Positions 1 to 5,979 of a DNA stretch of 6,474 nucleotides are shown in pieces; the first letter of the stretch is position 1; every line of letters starts with the position of its first letter. Both the position numbers and the translations under genes were made by a program. The stretch is from assembly GCA_041664945.1 (NCBI GenBank), contig JBAYJY010000226.1, positions 1-6,474 of the forward strand, given 5' to 3'. The notes beneath the pieces were generated by a model. The model ran no database searches. It saw only the letters and a list, made by a program, of their open reading frames with translations, and was not told the DNA's origin. Source of the DNA: JBAYJY01 sp041664945 (GTDB lineage: Bacteria; UBP15; UBA6099).

Positions 1-2
1 CC

Positions 3-1517
3 GACATGTCGAAGATTACCGACCCCGCCGCGCGCGAGGAATACACACGCCGCGCGATCGAGCTCGTCGGCTGTTTCTACATGCGCTGCACGGACCACCT
101 GCCGCTCGTGCCGGACGTCGGCAATTTCCTATTCGGCGGCAGTTCATCCGATCAGGCGATAACTCTCGGCGGCCTAACGCCGGACGGCAAATCCGCCGTC
201 AACGATATGACTTACATCTTTTTGAAAGTGACGGAGATGCTCAGCATCCGCGACCCGAACGTGAACGCGCGGTTCGCGCCGGGCGTCAACTCGGACGCCT
301 ATCTCAAGCGGCTGTGCGAGGTGAATCTGATCACAACCGCGACGCCATCGATGCACAACGACAACGCGGTGATGGCGTCGCTGGCGGAGTTCAACTACCC
401 GGCGGAGCATCTGCGCAACTGGTCGGCGACAGGCTGCGTGGAACCGACGATTTCCGGACGCCACATCGGACACACAAACTGCATGATGATGAACATGGTG
501 GCGGCGCTGGAGATGGCGCTGAACGACGGCAGGCACCCGGTGATGGACTGGGATCTCGGCCCGAAAACAGGCGGCCTGCGCGATGGCGATTTCCCGACAT
601 TCGATTCGTTCCTCGCGGCGTTCGAGGCGCAATACAAGTTTCTGATCGACAACGCATGCGAATACAACAACATGCTCGGGCGGGCGCACAGCGTGGTGCG
701 GCCGACGCCGCTGCTTTCGGCGTTCATCGAGGGCTGCGTGGAGTCCGGCCGGGACGCTACAAAGGGCGGCGCGATGTACAACTCGTCGGGCGCGGCCTGC
801 ATCGGGCTGGCGGATGTGACGGACTCGCTGATGGCGGTCAAAAAGCTTGTTTACGACGAAAAGCGTTTCACGTTTCGGGAACTGCGCCGGGCGGTGGAGA
901 CGAATTTCAAGAACGACACGGCGCTGCTGGCGCACATAATGAATAAAGTTCCGAAGTTCGGGTCGGGCGACCCGGAGGCGCTGGAGATGGCGGCGCGGGT
1001 CGCCAAGTTCTCGCACGACTGTTTCGGCTCGCACACGAATTTTCGCGGCGGCCGCTACACCGCCGGGTTCTGGTCGATGTCGAATCACGTCGCGTTCGGC
1101 TGCCTTTCCGGCGCGCTGCCTTCCGGGCGGCTGGCTGGCAAACCGTTCACGCCGGGCCTCACTCCGGCGCCAGCCGCTTCCGACAACCTGCTCGACCCGA
1201 TCCGCGATGTGGCGAGCCTGAACCCCGAACACATGAACAACAACATCGCTTTCAACGTGAAAATCGTTCCCGGCGCGCAGGACTCCCACGCGCGCGCGGT
1301 GGACAACATCTTCTCCTATGTAAAAACATATTTCGACCTCGGCGGAATGCAGATGCAGCTCAATGTGGTGACGTCTGCGATCCTGCGGGACGCCATGAAG
1401 AATCCTGAGAATTACCGCAATCTGTTGGTCCGCATTTCGGGTTACAACGCTTACTTCGTAACGCTTAATCGCGACATGCAGCTTGAATTAATCGAAAGAG
1501 CGGAGTACAACGTGTGA
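3..1517 (+). CDS. Glycyl radical enzyme (PFL-like family), C-terminal part, substrate unknown
   Basis: This is the C-terminal ~500 residues of a glycyl radical enzyme; the frame is open to the left edge. Family members are usually about 780-850 residues, so roughly 300 N-terminal residues are missing and the Met codon at 6 is probably internal. Counting from that Met, the active-site loop is GCVEP (143-147), giving thiyl C144 and general-base candidate E146. The glycyl radical loop near the C-terminus is RISGY (476-480), radical on G479. Other family blocks are GGAMYN (254-259), RGGRY (347-351) and GGMQMQLNVV (446-455). Pyruvate formate-lyase carries adjacent Cys-Cys; here Gly precedes C144, which excludes it. 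Cys-x-Glu is shared by eliminases and dehydratases such as CutC and glycerol, isethionate and hydroxyproline enzymes, and by hydroxyphenylacetate decarboxylase. The stretch after C144 is Met-rich (CMMMNM, 159-164) and I cannot match it to a characterised subclass. The next gene encodes the activase. Family is certain; reaction is open. Confidence 0.95.
   Translation, partial: DMSKITDPAAREEYTRRAIELVGCFYMRCTDHLPLVPDVGNFLFGGSSSDQAITLGGLTPDGKSAVNDMTYIFLKVTEMLSIRDPNVNARFAPGVNSDAYLKRLCEVNLITTATPSMHNDNAVMASLAEFNYPAEHLRNWSATGCVEPTISGRHIGHTNCMMMNMVAALEMALNDGRHPVMDWDLGPKTGGLRDGDFPTFDSFLAAFEAQYKFLIDNACEYNNMLGRAHSVVRPTPLLSAFIEGCVESGRDATKGGAMYNSSGAACIGLADVTDSLMAVKKLVYDEKRFTFRELRRAVETNFKNDTALLAHIMNKVPKFGSGDPEALEMAARVAKFSHDCFGSHTNFRGGRYTAGFWSMSNHVAFGCLSGALPSGRLAGKPFTPGLTPAPAASDNLLDPIRDVASLNPEHMNNNIAFNVKIVPGAQDSHARAVDNIFSYVKTYFDLGGMQMQLNVVTSAILRDAMKNPENYRNLLVRISGYNAYFVTLNRDMQLELIERAEYNV
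1502..1505 (+). promoter_or_regulatory. Ribosome binding site deciding the activase start
   Basis: GGAG lies inside the last codons of the glycyl radical enzyme, 8 nt before the GTG at 1514 and 14 nt before the ATG at 1520. The spacing favours the GTG, which overlaps the preceding TGA stop as GTGA and suggests translational coupling. The ATG six bases on remains possible. Confidence 0.5.
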
Positions 1518-2473
1518 CCATGAAAGAAAACGAATTGAACGCTGCCGCAAAGAAAACCGCAGGATCGGGCGTCAGATCGAGAACGCAAATTCTTTATCTG
1601 AAACGCAACAGCCTCGACGACGGGCCTGGCATCCGAACGACTGTTTTTTTAAAAGGCTGCCCGCTCGACTGCGTCTGGTGCCATAACCCGGAAAGCAAAT
1701 CCGCGAAGGCCGAACTCTCTTTCGATCCCGAGAAGTGCATCGGCTGCCGCACATGCATCTACGCCTGCAAGCGCAAGGCGATCGACCGCAACAATATCGA
1801 CTACCTCGACCGCTCGAAATGCAACCTGTGTTTCAAGTGCACGCTGGAATGCCCGTCACAGGCGATGACGCGCGTCGGCGAACCGATGGAGATCGCGGAG
1901 ATCAAGGCCGTGATCAAAAGGGATATTCCTTTTTACAAGACATCCGGGGGCGGCGTGACGCTGTCCGGGGGCGAACCGACTATGCACATGTCGTTCTGCG
2001 CCGAACTGCTGCGGGAATGCAAGGCGCTCGGCGTCCACACGATGCTCGAAACGTGCGGGCAGTTCGACCTATCGCGCTTCCGCGCCGAGGTTTACCCGCT
2101 GCTCGACGCGGTTTACTTCGACATCAAGCTGATCGACAGCGAGAGCCACAAAAAGTATTGCGGCGTGGACAACAAGAAGATTCTCGATAATTTCCGGCGA
2201 CTGTGCGAGGCGGCGCGGTCCGGCGGCGCGCCGGTTCTGCCGCGAGTTCCGCTCGTTCCCGGCATAACGGACACTGACGCCAATCTGTCGCTTATTGCGG
2301 CGTTCCTGCGCGGCTGCGGCGCGGAATCCGTCGCGCTGCTGCCCTATAATCCCACGTGGCTGAAGAAACCCGCGATGCTCGGCAAGAAACGGGCCTACGA
2401 CGAACCGAAATGGATGAGCGAATCAGAAATCGCCCGCTGCCGCGCTCATTTCGACGGGTTTGAAATTAAATGA
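1514..2473 (+). CDS. Glycyl radical enzyme activating protein (radical SAM)
   Basis: This enzyme uses S-adenosylmethionine and a reduced 4Fe-4S cluster to abstract hydrogen from the glycyl-loop glycine of its partner, here surely the enzyme encoded just upstream. The 319 residues show the family order: a ~24-residue polar N-terminal extension, DDGPGIRTTVFLKGCP leading to the radical-SAM cysteines C49, C53 and C56 (CxxxCxxC), then two ferredoxin-type motifs (C75/C78/C81/C85 and C103/C106/C109/C113), and the SAM-binding SGGEP at 151-155. The two-ferredoxin insert is typical of activases for dehydratase, decarboxylase and C-C/C-N lyase type partners. The short PFL activase PflA lacks it, which agrees with the partner not being PFL. 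Length is normal and no key residue is missing. The 4-bp overlap with the upstream gene shows one operon. The start is taken at GTG 1514; ATG 1520 is the alternative. Confidence 0.95.
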   Translation: MTMKENELNAAAKKTAGSGVRSRTQILYLKRNSLDDGPGIRTTVFLKGCPLDCVWCHNPESKSAKAELSFDPEKCIGCRTCIYACKRKAIDRNNIDYLDRSKCNLCFKCTLECPSQAMTRVGEPMEIAEIKAVIKRDIPFYKTSGGGVTLSGGEPTMHMSFCAELLRECKALGVHTMLETCGQFDLSRFRAEVYPLLDAVYFDIKLIDSESHKKYCGVDNKKILDNFRRLCEAARSGGAPVLPRVPLVPGITDTDANLSLIAAFLRGCGAESVALLPYNPTWLKKPAMLGKKRAYDEPKWMSESEIARCRAHFDGFEIK

Positions 2474-2486
2474 TTTTTAAAAGCAC

Positions 2487-2514
2487 GAAAACCTTTTTTG
2501 AGAAAAAGGTTTTC
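2487..2514 (+). terminator. Hairpin after the glycyl radical operon, likely terminator
   Basis: A perfect 12-bp inverted repeat (2487-2498 with 2503-2514) encloses the 4-nt loop TGAG and begins 13 bp after the activase stop. The stem is A/T-rich with a central CC/GG. The plus-strand tail is only ATACTTT, so the U-tract is weak. Read on the minus strand, the stem is followed a few bases later by a TTTT run, so it may act in both directions. The position at the end of the operon supports a terminator or a 3'-end stabilising structure. Confidence 0.6.
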
Positions 2515-2615
2515 ATACTTTCCAAAAAACTTAATTAACGGGCCAACGGAATATATTAAGAAACGTTATCGCAAAGAAAAACAGATCGACATATAGCGAA
2601 TAATGAAACCCGAAC

Positions 2616-2655
2616 AAAAAGCCGGCCGGCCGGCGAAAAAACGCGCGCCTTTTTG
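2616..2655. terminator. GC-rich hairpin between convergent genes, likely terminator mainly for the minus-strand gene
   Basis: The core is a self-complementary 14-mer of alternating GCC/GGC (2621-2634). Read on the minus strand, it is followed at once by TTTTT (2620-2616) and lies about 40 bp past the stop of the lptD-like gene: a classic intrinsic terminator. On the plus strand the block ends GCGCGCC then TTTTT (2651-2655), so A-tract and T-tract can pair around the GC core and it may also stop residual plus-strand transcription. Confidence 0.6.
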
Positions 2656-2672
2656 AAGTTATAAAATAAAAA

Positions 2673-4463
2673 TCAATGGAAATTTGAAGCGAAGTCGACC
2701 ATGAAATCGTTGCCCTCGACCGCCCATGTCGTGTTGATCATGGTGCCGTAGAGGTTGTATGTCATGTTGAAATTTTTATATGAGTAATGCTTGGCATTAA
2801 TGTCGTACATGAGGCTGGACCAGACCCTGCATTTCTTGCTGAAAGTATAATCGACGGTTGTGGAAAGTTCGCCGAACCTGTTCTGCCGCAGATCGTAACC
2901 TGTTGAGATATTGGAGTTCCAGCGGGAGGAGCCTGCGATGGAGACGCCGGCTGAAACCGACTGCTCGGCGACGCTCGACCCATAGCTGCGGCTGTTGCGG
3001 ACGTTATAACTGAAGTTCAGGAGCTTGCCCCGGCTGATGTTGTAGTTGTATCTGACGGCGGTCCCGACGGAAGCGCGGGCGCCGCCCGTTGTGTCGGCGC
3101 CGAGGCCGGACGAGACGGAAACGTTCATGTGCGAGTGATCGGTGACTTTGACCCCGGACCTGAAAGCGCTGACGCCGACGAAGAAGCTGCCTCGCGAGTC
3201 CATGCTTCTTTCGTTGTTAAAGTCCGCATGGGCGTTCGTGTTGTAGCCGAGCTTGCGGCTTTTGCCGATGTACCGCGTGTCATTGTCGAGATTGATCAGC
3301 GCGTTCACGGATGCCTGATCGTACAGTTTTTGATTTGAAGTGTTCAGATAACCGCGCAGTCTCGATTTGTTCCATACGGTGTTGCCGCCGAGGCGCAATG
3401 TCAACGGCCTGTCTTTCGCGTAACTGATATCAGCGTTTGCGGAACGCGATCTCCCGCTGTGCCGCATCATATTCAAAGAGTAGCCGGAATCGCCGCTGAA
3501 CAGTTTCGAGATGGAAACCCCGCCGCTCGTGCTGTTGTTCAGCTTAAACGCCTGTTTGGCGTTGGCGGTGTACCTGTTCGGGCTGTCGGCGTTGTAAATC
3601 GTGTCGATGAAGCCCTGCTTGCCGCGCGTTTCCTTGTATCTGTAGCTCACGCCGCCGCCCCAACTGCTGTTCGAGCTGTACTTGACGTTAGTCAGCCGCA
3701 GGTTGCCCGGCGTGAGTTTCTTCGCCGTGTTCGTATAGTACGGAAGGGCCAGAACCTTGTTGCCTTTTATGTACATCTTCGCCTGCCACGCCTCGTATTG
3801 ATTCTCGGACGATACGCGGAACCGGGTCGCCGTCACAGCGTTCGACTGAATGCTCGGATCGTCGTAGATGTACAAGCCTTCGCCTATCACCGGAAGCTCG
3901 GAAATTTCCTGCAGCGCCTCGCCCTGAAAATATATGTGGCGCACTGTCTTGCGCGACTGTATAAGTTCGCCCGTCATTCGCTCTATGTCAAACTTAAGCT
4001 GGTCGCCTTCGTAACTCTGCATTCCGGACGTCTCGCTGCTCTTCACGTCCTGATCGAGCCTCGTGGCGGATTCCTCGGAGATCGTCAGTTCCGGCGCATC
4101 GGCGACCGCCGCCTGCGGCGCTCCGGCCGCTGTCGCCGCCGGGCCCGTCATCATCGTCGTCAGCACCACGTTACCTTCGGCTATCAGCACGTTGCTCTTA
4201 ACGTCCACCCGGATCGTTTTCGCCTGAAATCTCAATTTCTTAAAAAGAAATTCCGATTGTCCTTCGCAGTACAATATTTTTTTGTCTATGTCGAACAGAA
4301 TGTAATCTGATGTCACTGTGTACGGCGAGGTTATCGCCTGCGCGCGAACGGCAAATATCGCCGCCGCCGCGACGGCGAGAAGAATCAAACACGGCAGCCT
4401 CGCCGCGTTTTTTCTCAGGTTGCTCTTTGCTTCCCTCAATGCGCTCTCCGCAATATGAAACAT
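2673..4463 (-). CDS. LptD-like outer-membrane LPS-assembly protein
   Basis: LptD forms the outer-membrane pore that inserts lipopolysaccharide at the cell surface. From ATG 4463 the product has 596 residues. A basic N-terminus and a hydrophobic stretch (about 25-40) end at a likely signal-peptidase site after RAQA (43). An LptA/OstA-like beta domain follows (about 48-190), interrupted by an Ala-rich low-complexity linker (about 107-125). LptD hallmarks are YEGDQLKFDIE (151-161), YFQGEALQEI (178-187) and YEAWQAKMYIKGNKVLALPYY (223-243). The remaining ~345 residues alternate polar and hydrophobic residues as a beta-barrel does, rich in Ser, Asn, Gly and Tyr. E. coli LptD has 784 residues, so this barrel is short. 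Mature cysteines are only C66 and C545. The C-terminus is Phe-His. The start is uncertain: in-frame TTG at 4472 lies upstream, and TTG at 4439 has GGAG 6 nt before it. A related OstA-like protein is the alternative; no other lpt gene is nearby. Confidence 0.8.
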   Translation of the reverse strand: MFHIAESALREAKSNLRKNAARLPCLILLAVAAAAIFAVRAQAITSPYTVTSDYILFDIDKKILYCEGQSEFLFKKLRFQAKTIRVDVKSNVLIAEGNVVLTTMMTGPAATAAGAPQAAVADAPELTISEESATRLDQDVKSSETSGMQSYEGDQLKFDIERMTGELIQSRKTVRHIYFQGEALQEISELPVIGEGLYIYDDPSIQSNAVTATRFRVSSENQYEAWQAKMYIKGNKVLALPYYTNTAKKLTPGNLRLTNVKYSSNSSWGGGVSYRYKETRGKQGFIDTIYNADSPNRYTANAKQAFKLNNSTSGGVSISKLFSGDSGYSLNMMRHSGRSRSANADISYAKDRPLTLRLGGNTVWNKSRLRGYLNTSNQKLYDQASVNALINLDNDTRYIGKSRKLGYNTNAHADFNNERSMDSRGSFFVGVSAFRSGVKVTDHSHMNVSVSSGLGADTTGGARASVGTAVRYNYNISRGKLLNFSYNVRNSRSYGSSVAEQSVSAGVSIAGSSRWNSNISTGYDLRQNRFGELSTTVDYTFSKKCRVWSSLMYDINAKHYSYKNFNMTYNLYGTMINTTWAVEGNDFMVDFASNFH

Positions 4464-4496
4464 GCAAAGCAAAACAGACCGTTACTTTACGATCTC

Positions 4497-4502
4497 ATTA
4501 TA
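4497..4502 (-). promoter_or_regulatory. Candidate -10 element of the lptD-like gene
   Basis: On the minus strand the sequence reads GGTATATATATAATGAG, with a perfect TATAAT at 4502-4497. It lies 33 bp upstream of the ATG at 4463, which would give a leader of about 27 nt. No good TTGACA-like -35 box is seen at 16-18 bp spacing; GCTTCA or CGCTTC are the nearest. The assignment rests on the -10 match and the position only. Confidence 0.45.
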
Positions 4503-4580
4503 TATATACCCAAAACTATGAAGCGTACGCCAAAAACGCGCAAAAACGCCTCACGATAATTTTACCACGAAATAAAAATG

Positions 4581-4607
4581 CTGTCATTACAACTATTTTT
4601 AAATAAT
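4581..4607 (+). promoter_or_regulatory. Weak candidate promoter for the Fe-S protein gene
   Basis: CTGTCA (4581-4586, 4 of 6 to TTGACA) is followed after 15 bp by AATAAT (4602-4607, 5 of 6 to TATAAT but lacking the first T). The spacer is short. It is the best sigma-70-like pair I found in the ~200-bp gap facing the plus strand, and it would start transcription near the hairpin at 4612-4635. Confidence 0.2.
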
Positions 4608-4611
4608 TCCG

Positions 4612-4635
4612 GATGAATCCATGCGGGATTCCATC
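4612..4635 (+). promoter_or_regulatory. Hairpin in the leader of the Fe-S protein gene
   Basis: GAATCC (4615-4620) and GGATTC (4626-4631) pair perfectly around the 5-nt loop ATGCG. Allowing one bulged C at 4632, three more pairs form (4612-4614 with 4633-4635), giving a nine-pair stem. It is followed by TTTT (4636-4639), so in RNA it resembles a short attenuator or terminator; as DNA it could be an operator. It lies about 40 bp upstream of the gene start. Function is unproven. Confidence 0.35.
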
Positions 4636-4680
4636 TTTTCCGCGCCGGAAACTGGACCGGACCGCGCTATGAGGTTATGA
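4621..4680 (+). CDS. Possible 19-codon leader ORF
   Basis: ATG at 4621 opens a 19-residue frame that ends at TGA 4678-4680, overlapping the ATG of the Fe-S protein gene at 4677 as ATGA. Its start codon lies exactly in the loop of the 4612-4635 hairpin. A weak GGA (4611-4613) lies 7 nt upstream. The arrangement would allow translational coupling, and could explain why the downstream gene has GAGG only 2 nt before its ATG. The peptide has no recognisable motif and an ORF this short can arise by chance. Confidence 0.2.
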   Translation: MRDSIFSAPETGPDRAMRL

Positions 4681-5963
4681 TTCTGAAAAACCTGTTGCCG
4701 GTGGCCTATATGAACAAAAAAAGCAAAACTACTGAAAAAACAGCGGTAAAAAAGTATGGCGGCGCGCTGCTCGAACCATACAATCGAGAGGCTTGCGAGG
4801 TGTGCGGCCGCTGCCTGATGGAGTGTCCCGTGATGGGGCTTTCGGAAGCGGAAGCGAAAAAAGAGATGACGGCGATGCGCGAGGGCCGGCCCGGCAGGCG
4901 CGTTCTCGAAAACTGCGAGACGTGCATGGCGTGCAACCTCGTGTGCCCGAACGGCGCGAACCCGATGATGCTTTTCCAGCAGCGGTTTTACGAGGAACAC
5001 CAGCGCGCCGGGCTGCCCGAATGGTCGCAGTACTTCCAGCCGCACGAGCCGGGCAACTTCCGCGCGGACATGATCGCGCAGCACACGCCGGCAGAAAAGA
5101 AACTGCTCGCGAAATGGACTGACATGTCGCCCTGCGAGGAGTTCGCTTACGCCGGCTGCAACATCTGCTCCGCCCCTTACCTCACGCAGGCAAAATTCCT
5201 TCAGGACCTCAACATACGCGGAAGCGTCGACTACTGCTGCGGCGAGATGTACTTCCGCACCGGCATGCTGGACCAGCTCCGGCAGACCGCCGCGCGCCTG
5301 AACCTCTACTTCGAAAAACTCGGCGCGAGCCGCATGATGGTTCTGTGCACCGCCGGATACAATATCTTCACGAACGTGCTACCCCGCTACGGGCTCGAAA
5401 CTAATATGGAAATCACTTCATACCTGCCTTGGCTCTGGCAAAAGCTCGAAAGCGGCGAGATCGAAGTTAAAAAACCGCTGGACATGACCGTAACGATTCA
5501 GGAGTCGTGCCACGCGAAAGTTATCGGCCCGGAATACTATGAATTGCCGCGCAAGATCGCCGAAAAGCTCGGCTGCAAAGTCAAAGAGATGCGCCACAGC
5601 AAGGAATGCGCCTACTGCTGCGGGATCGGCGGCGGCTTTCCCGCCAAGAAAAACTACCACCCGCTGGCGATAACCCGCGCGACGCTCCGCGCCGTTTACG
5701 AGGCCGACCGCGCCGGCTCTGACGCAGTTATGGCTTACTGCGCCGGTTGCTTTGTGTCATTCTCGGCAGGGCTCGCCGTCTATCCGACCCGCAAACCCGT
5801 CTTCCACGTCTTCGAGATGGTCCAGATGGCCGCCGGGGAAACGCCGAAACGCTTCAACACGGCGCGCGGACGCCAGTTCCTTTTCGGAGTCATGAAAAAG
5901 CAGATGCCTAAAGCGCTGAGCCGCAAACATTTCCCGGCTCCCGACATCAGCGTCGAACCGTGA
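4677..5963 (+). CDS. HdrD/GlcF-like iron-sulfur protein with two CCG domains
   Basis: The 428-residue product belongs to the heterodisulfide reductase D / glycolate oxidase iron-sulfur subunit group, which passes electrons between a partner flavoprotein or membrane carrier and a redox substrate. Two ferredoxin-type motifs, C40/C43/C46/C50 and C80/C83/C86/C90, predict two 4Fe-4S clusters. Two cysteine-rich CCG domains follow. The first has C161, C164, C187-C188-G and C224, but its closing CxxC reads CTAG, so the last cysteine is missing. The second is complete: C278, C314-C315-G and C355xxC358. No transmembrane helix or signal peptide is seen, so it is probably cytoplasmic or peripheral. It stands alone here, with no flavoprotein, dehydrogenase or HdrA-like partner next to it, so its substrate is unknown. 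The start at 4677 has GAGG only 2 nt before it; ATG 4710, with GGTGG 5 nt upstream, would shorten it by 11 residues and keep all motifs. Confidence 0.85.
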   Translation: MILKNLLPVAYMNKKSKTTEKTAVKKYGGALLEPYNREACEVCGRCLMECPVMGLSEAEAKKEMTAMREGRPGRRVLENCETCMACNLVCPNGANPMMLFQQRFYEEHQRAGLPEWSQYFQPHEPGNFRADMIAQHTPAEKKLLAKWTDMSPCEEFAYAGCNICSAPYLTQAKFLQDLNIRGSVDYCCGEMYFRTGMLDQLRQTAARLNLYFEKLGASRMMVLCTAGYNIFTNVLPRYGLETNMEITSYLPWLWQKLESGEIEVKKPLDMTVTIQESCHAKVIGPEYYELPRKIAEKLGCKVKEMRHSKECAYCCGIGGGFPAKKNYHPLAITRATLRAVYEADRAGSDAVMAYCAGCFVSFSAGLAVYPTRKPVFHVFEMVQMAAGETPKRFNTARGRQFLFGVMKKQMPKALSRKHFPAPDISVEP

Positions 5964-5979
5964 CAAACGTTTCGGATTA

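Noticed and set aside
174..1289. 371-codon open frame on the minus strand opposite the glycyl radical enzyme
   Set aside because: Its product is an Arg/Val/His-rich string with no domain, while the plus strand carries unmistakable catalytic motifs throughout. It is a shadow of GC-rich codon use.
3..1517. Pyruvate formate-lyase or a named eliminase such as choline trimethylamine-lyase
   Set aside because: PFL needs adjacent catalytic cysteines, which are absent. For the named eliminases, residues around the catalytic Cys do not match well enough by eye, and no microcompartment gene is visible in the window.
2520..2615. Possible small gene or RNA in the AT-rich stretch between the two hairpins
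   Set aside because: No frame with a credible start and ribosome site, and no clear stem structure, was seen. It looks like plain intergenic sequence.
3459..4310. 283-codon open frame on the plus strand opposite the lptD-like gene
   Set aside because: The product is Arg/Val-rich without recognisable motifs, and the opposite strand encodes a signal peptide, an LptA-like domain and LptD hallmark motifs.
4310..4606. 98-codon plus-strand frame running through the divergent promoter region
   Set aside because: Its first half is antisense to the lptD-like N-terminus and its second half covers AT-rich promoter DNA. No motif or ribosome binding site supports it.
5964..5979. Possible bidirectional terminator between the Fe-S gene and the fabG-like gene
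   Set aside because: The gap is 16 bp. It holds the palindrome AACGTT and a partial CGAAC/GTTTCG pairing, but no continuous stem or T-tract.
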